Assembly (NCBI RefSeq): GCF_009687885.1
Contig: NZ_BLAF01000019.1
Span: forward strand, 1 to 64,000
DNA: 64,000 nt
Source of the DNA: Acrocarpospora pleiomorpha
GTDB taxonomy: Bacteria; Actinomycetota; Actinomycetes; Streptosporangiales; Streptosporangiaceae
Reading direction: 5' to 3'
How positions within the stretch are numbered: position 1 is the first letter of the stretch; every line of letters starts with the position of its first letter. The translations under genes were made by a program, and so were the position numbers. Below, piece after piece: positions 26,401 through 34,885 of this stretch. The notes beneath the pieces were generated by a model. That model saw only the letters and a list, made by a program, of their open reading frames with translations, was not told the origin of the DNA and ran no database searches.

Positions 26401-27411
26401 GTAGTCGGTGCCGACGGGCAGCAGCACGTTCCGGGTGGCGGCGACCGTCCTGAGCTTCAGGAACAGCCGGTAGACCTCGGCCTCCGCCAGCTCCAGGGAG
26501 GCGGCCGAGTCCATCCACCAGCCGGCGCTGTAGTGGCCGGGCATGTAGTGCGTCAGCACGCCGCGGCCGGACGGCGACAGCCACTCGAACTCGGCGGGGA
26601 ACTGCATCCTGGCCGGATCCCCGCCGCCGAGCATCGGCCCCCACTGGTGGAAAGGCCCGCGCGCCCACGAGCTCGACGTCAGCCCGGCGTCCGCGGCCAG
26701 CCCGGGAAACTGCGGATCGTGCCCGAACGCGTCCAGCTGCCAGGCCGTCCTGGGATCCCCGCCGAGCACGTCCCGCTGAAACCCGGCCCCGTGCACGAGG
26801 TTCCGTATCGTGGACTCGGCGCTGGTCAGGTTGGTGTTGGGCTCGTTGTAGGTGCCCCCCATGATCTCGACCCGGCCGTCCTGGACGAGCTGCCGCAGAT
26901 AGGCCCGATGTTCGGGATGCGCGTCCCAGAACGGTTTGAGGTAGTCCACCTCGGCCAGCACGAACTTGTAGTCGGGCTCGCGCCTCGCGGTCGCCAGATG
27001 CAGCTTGACCAGCTCGAACCCGGCGTGCTGGAACCCCGACCGGTGGGCCTGCGCGGCCTCCCCCGCGTGATCCCAGGTCGCCGTGTACGCCGCCTGGGTG
27101 TTCCACCACACCGGGTCATAGTGGAAATGCGACACCATCCACACCGTCCACCCCGGCTCCGCGACCACCAGCTCCCCGGCCGCCTCCGCGTCCCCGGCGG
27201 TGACCATGATCGGCACCCGCGCCCCCACCGGGTGCTCGGCGCCGACCGCCACCTCGACGGTCTCCCCCTGTCCGGTACGGCTTTCGCCCGCCACCCCCGC
27301 TCCCGCCACCCGCACGGGCACCCCGGGCACGGCATCCGCCAGCGTGATCCGCACGATCTGCCGCGGGCCCTCGGTGAACAACTCGGTGGACTCCACCTCG
27401 ACGATGCGCAT
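23455..27411 (-). CDS. GH38 alpha-mannosidase
   Basis: 1318 residues. The catalytic N-terminal domain has the zinc motif HFHYDPVWW (His97, Asp99), the nucleophile Asp227 in AWQLDAFGHDPQF and the HHDAITGSESDQ motif. The central and C-terminal beta domains follow; about 1130-1318 looks like Ig/NEW3-type modules (PPGGHATVPIRFALPPSV). There is no signal peptide, so action on imported glycans is likely. ATG start with no strong ribosome binding site. It is divergent from the secreted GH3 gene and translationally coupled to the parvulin-like gene. Linkage specificity cannot be told. Confidence 0.92.
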   Translation of the reverse strand: MRIVEVESTELFTEGPRQIVRITLADAVPGVPVRVAGAGVAGESRTGQGETVEVAVGAEHPVGARVPIMVTAGDAEAAGELVVAEPGWTVWMVSHFHYDPVWWNTQAAYTATWDHAGEAAQAHRSGFQHAGFELVKLHLATARREPDYKFVLAEVDYLKPFWDAHPEHRAYLRQLVQDGRVEIMGGTYNEPNTNLTSAESTIRNLVHGAGFQRDVLGGDPRTAWQLDAFGHDPQFPGLAADAGLTSSSWARGPFHQWGPMLGGGDPARMQFPAEFEWLSPSGRGVLTHYMPGHYSAGWWMDSAASLELAEAEVYRLFLKLRTVAATRNVLLPVGTDYTPPNRWIMDIQRDWNARYVSPRVVCGLPREFFAAVRNERDHFTPQTRDMNPIYTGKDVSFIDTKQAQRHAEAQLVDAEKFATLAAVSEGAPYPYAELDKAWRQLVYGAHHDAITGSESDQVYLDLLTGWREAHDLGRDILARSLTALSADLDGVVVWNPSSWPRTDLVRARLTLPPGWHGIAGDVLLENPDYHDDGSLRAVDVVFLAEDVPSLGYRTFSFAPGSIAPGSFNGWTEREGDRIANATHTIEADPRRGGCVSSLRVAGRELLRPGRVGNELVVYDEYPAHPTFHEGPWHLVPKGTATGSADTTAEVTVAECAIGRRLLVRGRVGPLTYRQEITLWDGLPRVDLVTHADFEGSDQLVRLRWPVHVPGALPVSEVAGAVVGRGFALIDTDSAEHPWTLDNPANHWFALSATCRIGSHAIGVAEIIAAADTPADQLRALATALARQGVTSTCSTGAGPRYGNLAVDSNLPDVRIAIGTPESNPFIATLLSSALAGRQWIPADEPLQKVWVPGADLSDPRALPVLVVSGPEDVDALIEDLADAVVEVPSEEPVDDYTVGLINRGIPGFAVDSEGAMHVSLVRSCTGWPSGVWIDPPRRTTPDGANFQLQHWTHTFECALVAAPGDWRDAGLVRHGHDVNHPLLPLVAGPAGPARSRSFLATEPGVVLAAMKATGNPIASGRTPDRVAGITLRLYEAHGRDTSARITSVLGGWQRADLLENVTGPAPEVLTGMEIVTLVAGVNPTAPPLPAIEPHQPVFTRYWLDNTGPAPTGNMPIAVHLSAADLDGPGELSLSIASSLTEDTAEGLVTLHAPSGWLVEPAIRPYVLPPGGHATVPIRFALPPSVRDGLYWLRARTSFGDQEYEDVTRVHIGGRHPVGLDVTTTGSLSLKSGEESEIIVRLKSGALTPVSVRTQLISPWPTYDMFPTWNTGAVVPGEDEAEVRFPVIARHPGRWWALVKVACAGWLHYTETIQVEVRP

Positions 27412-27477
27412 TCCCCGATCATGCCGTGAAACTTTCCGGGATAGCAGCAGGTCACCGCGAGTGGAACGCGCTCTTCA

Positions 27478-27506
27478 TTGACCCTTAACTACCGCGTTCG
27501 TACGGT
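27478..27506 (+). promoter_or_regulatory. Promoter of the GH3-CBM2 gene
   Basis: TTGACC (27478-27483), 17 bp, TACGGT (27501-27506). The start codon follows about 25 bp later with AGGGAGG in between. Confidence 0.5.
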
Positions 27507-27530
27507 CCTCGGGATATCTAGGGAGGATCC

Positions 27531-29807
27531 ATGACATTCCGCCTCGCACGGCTGGCGTTGGTCAGCGTGCTCCTGGGCTCGGCGTTGACCGTCGTGCCCA
27601 GCCGGGTGGCGACGGCGGCGGCGCTGCCGTACCAGGACCCGAGCCTGCCCGTGGCGACCCGGGTGAACGACCTGCTGTCCAGGATGACGCTGGACGACAA
27701 GGCCGGGCAGATGACGCAGGCCGACCGCGGCGCGATCAACCCTGTGTCGGATATATCGACATATCGACTGGGTTCGATCCTGTCCGGTGGCGGGTCGGCT
27801 CCGACGCCGAACAACGCCACGTCATGGGCGGACATGTACGACAACTTCCAGCGGCAGGCCCTGGGCACGCCGCTGGCCATTCCGATGATCTACGGCATCG
27901 ACGCGGTGCACGGCCACAACAACGTGGTCGGCGCGACGATCTTCCCGCACAACATCGGCCTGGGCGCGACCCGGGACGCCGATTTGGTGCGGCGCATCGG
28001 TGAGGCGACCGCCGAGGAAGTGGCGGGAACCGGGATCGACTGGACGTTCGCTCCCTGCCTGTGCGTGGCGCGCGACGACCGCTGGGGCCGGACGTACGAG
28101 TCCTACGGCGAGGAACCCGCGCTCGTCAGCCCGATGACCTCGATCATCACCGGCCTGCAGGGCAAGGGGATCCTGGCCACCGCCAAGCACTACGTCGGCG
28201 ACGGCGGCACCACCGGCGGCGACGACCAGGGCAACACCCAGATCAGCGAGGCCGAGCTCCGCGCGATCCACCTGCCGCCGTTCCAGGCCGCCGTGCAGCA
28301 CGGGGTCGGCTCGGTGATGGTGTCCTACAGCAGCTGGAACGGCACGAAGCTGCACGGCCACCGTTACCTGCTCACCGACGTGCTCAAGGGCGAGCTGGGC
28401 TTCACCGGGTTCATCGTCTCGGACTGGGCGGGCATCGACCAGATCGAGGGCGGGGTCGGCTTCACGGCCTCCGAGGTCACCACGGCGATCAACGCGGGCA
28501 TCGACATGGTGATGGTCCCGACCGATTACCGCCGCTTCATCACGCTGCTCAAGCAGGAGGTCACGGCGGGCCGGATCCCCATGTCCCGGATCGACGACGC
28601 CAACCGCCGCATCCTCACCAAGAAGTTCGAGTACGGCCTTTTCGAGCGTCCCCTGACCGACCGCAGCCTCACCGGCACCGTCGGCAACGCGGCGCATCGG
28701 ACCCTGGGCCGGGAAGCGGTGCGCAAGTCCCAGGTTCTGCTGAAAAATCAGGGCAACGTCCTGCCGCTGGCCAAGACCGGCGGGAAGATCTTCGTCGCCG
28801 GGAAGAGCGCCGACAACATCGGCAACCAGAGCGGCGGCTGGACGATCTCCTGGCAGGGCTCCTCGGGGAACACGACGCCGGGGACCACGATCTTGCAGGG
28901 CATTCGCGACGCGGTCGGATCCGGGACCCAGGTGACGTACAACCAGACCGGGACGGGCATCGACTCGACCTTCCGGGCGGCCATCGCCGTCGTCGGCGAG
29001 ACTCCGTACGCGGAGGGCAACGGCGACAGGACCGGCGCGATGGGCCTGGACAGCACCGACCTGACGACGTTGCAACGCCTCCAGGCCTCCGGCGTCCCGG
29101 TGATCGTGGTGCTGGTCTCGGGACGGCCGATGGACATCGCCGCGCAGATCGCGAACTGGCGGGCGCTGGTCGCGGCCTGGCTTCCCGGCACCGAAGGCCG
29201 CGGGGTGGCGGACGTCCTGTTCGGCGACTACGCCCCGACGGGCAAACTCCCCATGACGTGGATGAACTCCGCCAGCCAGCAACCGATCAACGCGGGCGAC
29301 GGCAAAACCCCACTCTTCCCCCAGGGCTACGGCCTGACCTACGGCGGCCCCTCCCCTTCGCCTTCCCCATCTCCCTCCCCATCCCCGTCACCCTCGCCGT
29401 CACCTTCGCCCTCCCCCTCCCCCTCACCTTCGCCGTCGCCGTCGCCGTCGCCAAGTCCCAGCCCGTCTCCTTCTCCTTCGCCGACCACCGGGTGCACGGT
29501 CGCATATCGCCCCAATTCCTGGAACACCGGCTTCACCGCGGAAGTCACCATCACCAACAGATCCACCACCACCATCACCGGCTGGACCCTGGGTTGGACC
29601 TTCCCCGGCAACCAGCAGATCTCCAACGCCTGGAACGCCACCGTCACCCAGTCCGGCCAGCAGGTCACCGCCCGTAACGTCGACCACAATCGCACCCTGA
29701 ACGCCAACGGCGGCACCGCCTCCTTCGGCTTCCAGGCGAGCTACTCCGGCACCAACGCCAACCCGCTCACCTTCACCCTCAACGGCACCACCTGCACAAC
29801 CGCCTGA
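27531..29807 (+). CDS. Secreted GH3 glycoside hydrolase with CBM2 module
   Basis: 758 residues. A signal peptide (about 1-31, ending VATAAA) is followed by the GH3 TIM barrel with GIDAVHGHNN, AKHYVGDGGT and nucleophile Asp298 in GFIVSDWAGID. The second GH3 domain runs to about residue 605 (KSQVLLKNQGNVLPL, VVLVSGRPMDI, LPGTEGRGVADVLFGDY). A long Pro-Ser linker follows, then a family 2 cellulose/xylan-binding module (about 650-758, GCTVAYRPNSWNTGF and later Trp positions). It is most likely an exported beta-glucosidase or exo-beta-glucanase bound to plant cell wall. Ribosome binding site AGGGAGG. Confidence 0.93.
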   Translation: MTFRLARLALVSVLLGSALTVVPSRVATAAALPYQDPSLPVATRVNDLLSRMTLDDKAGQMTQADRGAINPVSDISTYRLGSILSGGGSAPTPNNATSWADMYDNFQRQALGTPLAIPMIYGIDAVHGHNNVVGATIFPHNIGLGATRDADLVRRIGEATAEEVAGTGIDWTFAPCLCVARDDRWGRTYESYGEEPALVSPMTSIITGLQGKGILATAKHYVGDGGTTGGDDQGNTQISEAELRAIHLPPFQAAVQHGVGSVMVSYSSWNGTKLHGHRYLLTDVLKGELGFTGFIVSDWAGIDQIEGGVGFTASEVTTAINAGIDMVMVPTDYRRFITLLKQEVTAGRIPMSRIDDANRRILTKKFEYGLFERPLTDRSLTGTVGNAAHRTLGREAVRKSQVLLKNQGNVLPLAKTGGKIFVAGKSADNIGNQSGGWTISWQGSSGNTTPGTTILQGIRDAVGSGTQVTYNQTGTGIDSTFRAAIAVVGETPYAEGNGDRTGAMGLDSTDLTTLQRLQASGVPVIVVLVSGRPMDIAAQIANWRALVAAWLPGTEGRGVADVLFGDYAPTGKLPMTWMNSASQQPINAGDGKTPLFPQGYGLTYGGPSPSPSPSPSPSPSPSPSPSPSPSPSPSPSPSPSPSPSPSPSPSPTTGCTVAYRPNSWNTGFTAEVTITNRSTTTITGWTLGWTFPGNQQISNAWNATVTQSGQQVTARNVDHNRTLNANGGTASFGFQASYSGTNANPLTFTLNGTTCTTA
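29348..29483 (+). repeat. Pro-Ser linker repeat
   Basis: About 22 Pro-Ser dipeptides encoded by near-repetitive CC(N)TC(N) codons, the linker between the GH3 catalytic part and CBM2. Such tracts are prone to slippage, so the length may vary between strains or assemblies. Confidence 0.85.
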
Positions 29808-29815
29808 CCGGACCC

Positions 29816-29847
29816 GGCCCTCGGCGCGAACCTTCCCGCCGAGGGCC
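29816..29847. terminator. Bidirectional terminator hairpin
   Basis: Perfect 11-bp stem (GGCCCTCGGCG at 29816-29826, complement at 29837-29847) with a 10-nt loop between the convergent GH3 and FAD monooxygenase genes, 8 bp after the first stop and 16 bp from the second. Confidence 0.75.
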
Positions 29848-29863
29848 TCCTAACGTGACCGCT

Positions 29864-31345
29864 TTACAGGGAGCGGAGGTAGTCGGCGACCGCTGATGTG
29901 TCGCCCGCGTCGGCGATCAGGCCGACATATCCGTCCGGGCGTACGAGGATCTGGGCGTCTTGGCCGTATGCGTGTGCCGCGTGCCCAGCGTCGTCGATGA
30001 GGCCGCCTGGCCCGATCAGGTAGGGCTTGACGATGTCGGTCTTGAGGTCGTTGAGTGCGGCGGTGGAGCGTTCGCCGAGGCCGAGCAGGGTGAAATGGGG
30101 TCCGCGGAAGAGGTCGAACAGGCGTTTCGGCGTGCCGGAGAAGGGGGCGTCTGGTGCCCGGTCGCCTGCTTGTGGTCCGTTGGGTCGGCTCGCGGCGTTG
30201 CGGGACAGCCGGCTCCATCGGTATCCGAGCTGGAGTTGGGTGAGTTCTTGCGAAGCTACGGCGTCCATGCCGCCGCCGGACTCCTTGATCGCGGCGAGGA
30301 CCGCGTCGAGCAGCTCCGAGGTGATGTTGAGCAGCCAGCTCGCGGTCGGTAGCCGTTCCTCGTCGTAGGTGTCGAGCAGGCCCGGCTTGGCTTTGCCGGC
30401 CAGCACGAGGCCGAGTTTCCAGCCGAGGTTGTAGGCGTCCTGGATGCCGCTGTTCATGCCGAGGCCACCGGCGATGGGATGCACGTGCGCGGCGTCTCCG
30501 GCGAGGAACACCCGGTCCACGCGGAGCCGGTCGACCATCCGGACGTTGACGCGGTAGCTCGAGCGCCAGGTCAGATTGTGCAGGCGCACACCGGGGATTC
30601 CGGCGATGCGGTCGAAAGTCCGCTGGAAGGTTTCCAGCGTCGGCTCCAGCGGTATTCCGTCCGGGCCAAGCTCGTGCGAAGCCTGGACCTGGAAGGCGTC
30701 GGTGCCGGGCAGCGGGCAGAGCATGATCCCGCCGTCGCCGGTGAGCCACTGGTGCCAGGCGTCGCGGCCGAGTCCCTCGACCTCGACGTCACCGACCGCC
30801 ATGAGCTGGACGTCCGGCGTCTCGCCGTGCAAACGCAGGCCGATCGCCTTGCGTACGGTGCTGCGGCCACCGTCGCAGCCGACCAGGTACCGCGCCCGGA
30901 TCCGCGTTTCTCCCACAGTCGCGGTCACGCCGTCGGCGTCCTGGCTGATCGCACGCAACTCGGCGCCGAGTTCGACAGCGACGCCGAGATCGGCGAGCCG
31001 CTCGCGCAGCGTCCGCTCCACCCGCCACTGCGGGATCATCAGACCGGTCGGGTAGGGGATGTCCGGCGTCGCCACCCGGTCGGCCTCCGGGTCGATCTCG
31101 GCGACGACTTCCGCGCCTCGATACTTGCGATGGGGCAGGTGCGTACCCCCGAACGCCAGCAGCCGGTCGACCACGCCGAGGTCGTCGAACACCTCCAGGC
31201 TGCGTTGGCTCAACCCCTTGCCGCGCGAACCGTGAGGGAACTCGGGCACTCGATCGACGATGCGGACCGCGACGCCACGCCGGGCCAGGTCGCACGCGAG
31301 CGTGAGGCCGGTCGGCCCGGCGCCCACCACAAGAACATCCGTCAT
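29864..31345 (-). CDS. FAD-dependent aromatic-type monooxygenase
   Basis: 493 residues of the PheA/TfdB/Rox-like flavoprotein hydroxylase family. FAD site VVGAGPTGLTLACDLARRG at the N-terminus, the CDGGRSTVRKAIG motif and the GD motif FLAGDAAHVHPIAGGLGMN are intact. These enzymes hydroxylate phenolic substrates using NAD(P)H and O2; relatives inactivate rifamycins. ATGs at 31345 and 31354 are both possible and neither has a Shine-Dalgarno. It is divergent from a TetR gene with palindromes between them, a common arrangement for a substrate-induced detoxifying enzyme. Confidence 0.88.
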   Translation of the reverse strand: MTDVLVVGAGPTGLTLACDLARRGVAVRIVDRVPEFPHGSRGKGLSQRSLEVFDDLGVVDRLLAFGGTHLPHRKYRGAEVVAEIDPEADRVATPDIPYPTGLMIPQWRVERTLRERLADLGVAVELGAELRAISQDADGVTATVGETRIRARYLVGCDGGRSTVRKAIGLRLHGETPDVQLMAVGDVEVEGLGRDAWHQWLTGDGGIMLCPLPGTDAFQVQASHELGPDGIPLEPTLETFQRTFDRIAGIPGVRLHNLTWRSSYRVNVRMVDRLRVDRVFLAGDAAHVHPIAGGLGMNSGIQDAYNLGWKLGLVLAGKAKPGLLDTYDEERLPTASWLLNITSELLDAVLAAIKESGGGMDAVASQELTQLQLGYRWSRLSRNAASRPNGPQAGDRAPDAPFSGTPKRLFDLFRGPHFTLLGLGERSTAALNDLKTDIVKPYLIGPGGLIDDAGHAAHAYGQDAQILVRPDGYVGLIADAGDTSAVADYLRSL

Positions 31346-31356
31346 AGCGAGCATCA

Positions 31357-31400
31357 AACCGTTACTCGGTTAAAAACGCAACCCGGTAACTTATGTTACC
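31357..31400. promoter_or_regulatory. Operators between monooxygenase and TetR genes
   Basis: Two inverted repeats: AACCG-ttact-CGGTT (31357-31371) and GGTAAC-ttat-GTTACC (31385-31400). The first abuts the monooxygenase start, the second overlaps a possible -10 (TATGTT, 31392-31397) of the TetR gene. The layout suggests that TetR represses both genes. Confidence 0.5.
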
Positions 31401-31408
31401 CTGTTCAT

Positions 31409-32017
31409 GTGGTTGAACCGACTGGACTGCGGGCCCGCAAGAAGGCGCGGACCCGCGACACCATCGCCGACGCGGCGATCTCGCTGTTTCTCGCCCACGG
31501 CTTCGACCCGGTCTCGGTCGCCGACATCGCCGCGGCCGCCGAGGTTTCCAAGCCGACCCTCTTCCGGTATTTCCCCGCGAAAGAGGATCTGGTCCTGCAC
31601 CGGATCGCCGATCACCAAGGTGAGGCCGCACGGGTGGCGCGCGACCGCCAGCCCGGAATCTCACCGCTGACCGCACTGCACCGGGACTTCCGGGCCGGCC
31701 TCGACCGCCGCGACCCCGTCACAGGCCTCAACGACCATCCCGTGGTTCTGGCTTTCCACCGCCTGGTGTTCACCACACCGAGTCTGGCCGCACGGGTCAC
31801 CCAGTACATGCTCGACAACGAGGAGGCCCTGGCCGCCGTCCTCGGCGGTGACATCACGGCACGAATCCAGGCGGCACAAGTGATCGCCGTCGAACGGGTG
31901 CTCGCCCGGACCAACTGGCAAAGAATCGTGGCCGGGCAAACCGCCGACGACGTGTATCCGGAGGCCGTCGCGGACGCCGACCGGGCATTCACGCTACTCC
32001 GCGACGCCGCCGGCTGA
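31409..32017 (+). CDS. TetR family regulator
   Basis: 202 residues from the GTG at 31409. The DNA-binding domain near residues 9-55 has RARKKARTRDTIADAAISLF and VADIAAAAEVSKPTLFRYFP; the C-terminal domain (QYMLDNEEALAAVL, ERVLARTNWQRIVAGQ) resembles mycofactocin/TetR_C proteins. No Shine-Dalgarno is visible, so the message may be leaderless or nearly so. It is the likely repressor of the divergent FAD monooxygenase. The same frame stays open for 900 bp upstream, but that stretch is a shadow of the monooxygenase gene. Confidence 0.87.
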   Translation: MVEPTGLRARKKARTRDTIADAAISLFLAHGFDPVSVADIAAAAEVSKPTLFRYFPAKEDLVLHRIADHQGEAARVARDRQPGISPLTALHRDFRAGLDRRDPVTGLNDHPVVLAFHRLVFTTPSLAARVTQYMLDNEEALAAVLGGDITARIQAAQVIAVERVLARTNWQRIVAGQTADDVYPEAVADADRAFTLLRDAAG

Positions 32018-32023
32018 GCTGAG

Positions 32024-32434
32024 TCAGGGGCGCATGCGCATCAGGACCTCGGCGACGGGGACGACCGGTTCGCCCAGGTCGAACTTGCTGAACAGGTGGA
32101 TGTTGTCGCCGGTGTCGAGTTCGAGGAGTTGCATGCGGGTGCCGTACCGGGCGCGGGAGTCGACGCGGATGCGTTCGATCTGGGGCCAGGGGATGTGGTG
32201 GCGGCCGGAGAAGCCGGTGACGACGGTGACGCCGTGGGTGTCGGCGGCCAGGCGCACCCGGGCCAGGAGGTCGCGGACGGCGAGGCCGGCGACGCCGAGG
32301 GCGGCGATTCCGGCCAGGAAGAGGCCGCGACCGTCGGCGGTGAGGGCCAGGGCGGCGAGCAGGGCGGCGCCGATGACCTTGAGCACGATGATCGACGGTG
32401 CGACGCGCCATTCACGCGACGGGAGATCAACCAT
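32024..32434 (-). CDS. PH-domain membrane protein
   Basis: 136 residues. After a short N-terminus (VDLPSREWRVAP) two hydrophobic segments (about 15-32 and 36-52) are followed by a bacterial PH-type beta domain (HGVTVVTGFSGRHHIPWPQIERI, GTRMQLLELDTGD). Such proteins are common in actinomycetes and of unknown role, probably membrane-associated. ATG start, no clear ribosome binding site. It converges on the TetR gene with a 6-bp gap. Confidence 0.75.
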   Translation of the reverse strand: MVDLPSREWRVAPSIIVLKVIGAALLAALALTADGRGLFLAGIAALGVAGLAVRDLLARVRLAADTHGVTVVTGFSGRHHIPWPQIERIRVDSRARYGTRMQLLELDTGDNIHLFSKFDLGEPVVPVAEVLMRMRP

Positions 32435-32557
32435 GAAGCCAGCGTAACCCGCAACCGCCTGACCTTTCGCTTTGAGGTGCGAAGGCGGATATTTGGGGTA
32501 TAGGGAATCCCGCGCACGCTGCCCCGCGTGCTTACGATATGCACCGCCGGAGGGTCG

Positions 32558-32698
32558 ATGAGCAGGCAGATCGGCAACGCGTTTCAGACCCCCACGCTCG
32601 TCGAGCTGGAGGCGCGCGTCCGCGGCCTCGAAACCCAGGTCGCCCACCTCACCGAGATGCTGGAGGCGCTCACCGAGGAGGGTCCCATACCCAACTGA
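32558..32698 (+). CDS. 46-residue predicted coiled-coil protein
   Basis: Begins MSRQIGNAFQTP, continues with VRGLETQVAHLTEML and ends EEGPIPN. Leu/Val/Ala spacing in residues 13-40 (LVELEARVRGLETQV and on) fits a short heptad coiled coil. CCGGAGGG precedes the ATG at good spacing, which supports translation. It stands alone between the PH-domain gene (divergent) and the VOC gene. Function unknown; it may be a small dimerising adaptor. Confidence 0.6.
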   Translation: MSRQIGNAFQTPTLVELEARVRGLETQVAHLTEMLEALTEEGPIPN

Positions 32699-32767
32699 CG
32701 CGGATTTGATTGAAATTTCTACCGGTTGCGTCTCCCCAGATCGTGTGCGGCGGCGTAGCGTCGAAGC

Positions 32768-33358
32768 ATGGCTGCGACACCCGACACCATGCATTGGCGT
32801 GGCGTGCACCATCTCGCCCTGGTCACTCCGGACATGGACGCCACCGTGCGGTTCTGGCACGGGGTTCTGGACGCGCGACTGGTGACCACGCTGGCCACCC
32901 CCGACTTCCGGCACTATTTCTTCGAGGTGGCGCCGGGCAACACGATCGCCTTCTTCGAGTTCACCGGGAAAGATCTCGACACCTACGCGAAGCCCGCCGG
33001 CGTGCCGTACGAGAAGGCCTCGCAGTTCGATCACCTGTCGCTGTACCTGCCGGACGAGGCGGCGCTGGAGCGCATGCGCGATCGGCTGAAGGCGCATGAC
33101 TGCGAGGTCACCGACGTGATCGATCATGGTTTCCTGCGGTCGATCTACTTCAGCGACCCGAACGGGATCGCGCTGGAGGCGTCGTGGTGGACGATCGACC
33201 CGACCGGGCGGCCGGTCGACTACAGCGATCCGCAGCTGTTCGCCGATCCTGACCCGGTTCCGGCCGTGGTGGAGCTGCGGGAGAACGGCGTGCTGGATCA
33301 CACCGTGCAGACGGTGCTGGTCGATTCGATCATCGAGGACATCCGGCGGTCGGCGTAG
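32768..33358 (+). CDS. VOC superfamily (glyoxalase/dioxygenase-like) protein
   Basis: 196 residues with one extended VOC unit: RGVHHLALVTPDMDATVRFW at the start, FDHLSLYLPDE in the middle and YFSDPNGIALEASWW at the end. Possible metal ligands are His14 or His15, the His of FDHLS and the Glu of LEASW. The reaction is not predictable; members include extradiol dioxygenases and glyoxalases. It is followed 14 bp later by an acyl-CoA ligase gene, so they probably form an operon for breaking down an aromatic or carboxylic compound. Confidence 0.85.
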   Translation: MAATPDTMHWRGVHHLALVTPDMDATVRFWHGVLDARLVTTLATPDFRHYFFEVAPGNTIAFFEFTGKDLDTYAKPAGVPYEKASQFDHLSLYLPDEAALERMRDRLKAHDCEVTDVIDHGFLRSIYFSDPNGIALEASWWTIDPTGRPVDYSDPQLFADPDPVPAVVELRENGVLDHTVQTVLVDSIIEDIRRSA

Positions 33359-33372
33359 GCACGATTCCCGGG

Positions 33373-34803
33373 TTGCTGTGGGCAGCGGCGGACCGCGACC
33401 CGGGCGGCGTCTGGCTGCGCACCGACGCCGGGACCCTCACCTTCGAGGCGGCGGCGGGCCAGGTGGCCGGCACCGCCGCCGCGCTGCGCGCCGCCGGGAT
33501 CGGGCGCGGCGATCTCGTCCTGGTCACCGGGCGCAACACCCCGCCGTACCTGCTGTGCTGGCTGGCGCTGACGTCGATGGGCGCGATCGCCGTGTTCGTC
33601 AACCCGGCGAGCAGTACGGCGGAGCTGGCGGGCATCGCCGCGCAGACCCGCCCCCGGGCGCTCGTCACGGACGGCCCCTGGGAGCTTGGCGTGCCCCGGC
33701 TGGACATCGGCGACCTGACCGGCACCAGCGCGGAGCTCAGCGTCGACGTCCGGCCGGACGACCTGGCCACGCTGATCCCGACCTCGGGGACGACCGGGCG
33801 TTCCAAGCTGGTGATGCAGACCCATCGGGCGTACGCGCTGGCGGGCGAGGGCTTCCCGTTCTGGATGGGCCTGACCCGCGAGGACCGCCTGATGACCTCG
33901 CTGCCGCTGTTCCACATCAACGCCCCCGCCTACTCGGTGCTCGGCTCTTTGGCCTGCGGGGCGGGGCTGGTGTTGCTGGAACGCTTCTCGGCCAGCGGCT
34001 TCCTGGACGCCGCCCGCCGCCATGGCGCGACCGAGTTCAACGCGATCGGCGCCATGCTGGAGATCCTCATGCGCCGCCCCGAACTCCCCGCCGACGCCGA
34101 CACCCCACTCCGGCTCTGCTACACCGGCCCGGCCCCCGCCAAGGACCGCCAGCTGGAGATCGAAACCCGCTTCGGCCTGCGCATCGTCGTCGGCTACGCC
34201 CTGTCGGAGTCCCCCTACGGCCTCATCTGGCCACGCGGCTCCCGCCCGTACGGCACGCTCGGCACGGTCCGCCAGCACCCCACGCTCGGCACGATCAACC
34301 ACGCCCGCCTAGACGACGGCGAACTACTGCTCCGCAACCCCGCGGTGACACCGGGTTACTGGGAGATGCCCGAAGAAACCGCCAAGGTCATCACCAAGGA
34401 CGGCTGGCTGCGCACCGGCGACCTGGTGACCGTCAACGACGACGGCGTGTACACGTTCGTATCCCGGCGCAAGGAGGTCCTACGCCGCCGCGGCGAGAAC
34501 CTGTCCCCCCTGGAAATCGAGGAGGTCCTGACGGCCCACCCGGACGTACTCGAATGCGCGGTCATCGGCGTCCCGTCGGAACTGTCCGAAGAAGAAGTGA
34601 AAGCGTTCATCGTCCCCGCGAACGGGGAACTCGACTTCGCCAACCTCCACGCGTGGGCACGCGAACGACTGGCCGCATTCAAGGTGCCCCGCTTCTGGCA
34701 GGCGGTGGACGCGCTCCCCCGCACGCCGACCGCCCGGGTGGCCAAACACCTGCTGCCGCGCGGCAGCCCGCCCGGCGAGTACGACGCCGAAAATCCGCCC
34801 TAA
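33373..34803 (+). CDS. AMP-binding acyl-CoA synthetase/ligase
   Basis: 476 residues if read from the TTG at 33373. The adenylation motif TSGTTGRSKLVMQTH, the LCYTGPAPAKD and GYALSESPYG region, the A8 motif GWLRTGDLV and the C-terminal catalytic Lys in TARVAKHLL are all present. It should activate a carboxylic acid to its acyl-adenylate and CoA thioester. The start is uncertain: family members usually begin a little earlier with a (T)xPGLL motif, here encoded by ACG ATT CCC GGG TTG CTG, but no ATG or GTG is available upstream in frame before a stop at 33250. Confidence 0.88.
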   Translation: MLWAAADRDPGGVWLRTDAGTLTFEAAAGQVAGTAAALRAAGIGRGDLVLVTGRNTPPYLLCWLALTSMGAIAVFVNPASSTAELAGIAAQTRPRALVTDGPWELGVPRLDIGDLTGTSAELSVDVRPDDLATLIPTSGTTGRSKLVMQTHRAYALAGEGFPFWMGLTREDRLMTSLPLFHINAPAYSVLGSLACGAGLVLLERFSASGFLDAARRHGATEFNAIGAMLEILMRRPELPADADTPLRLCYTGPAPAKDRQLEIETRFGLRIVVGYALSESPYGLIWPRGSRPYGTLGTVRQHPTLGTINHARLDDGELLLRNPAVTPGYWEMPEETAKVITKDGWLRTGDLVTVNDDGVYTFVSRRKEVLRRRGENLSPLEIEEVLTAHPDVLECAVIGVPSELSEEEVKAFIVPANGELDFANLHAWARERLAAFKVPRFWQAVDALPRTPTARVAKHLLPRGSPPGEYDAENPP

Positions 34804-34885
34804 AGTATGTCGTCCTGCTTCGCGGGAGCTGGCATGTACGCAAATTTGCTGGTGTATCCGTCCTGTTGCGGATAGCGGAGCGTAC

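Noticed and set aside
27461..27478. Possible LacI/CebR-type operator before the GH3 gene
   Set aside because: The symmetry is only partial and I could not match a consensus with confidence.
30479..31408. Extension of the TetR frame upstream through the monooxygenase gene
   Set aside because: The monooxygenase on the other strand has all family motifs; TetR similarity begins only at about 31409.
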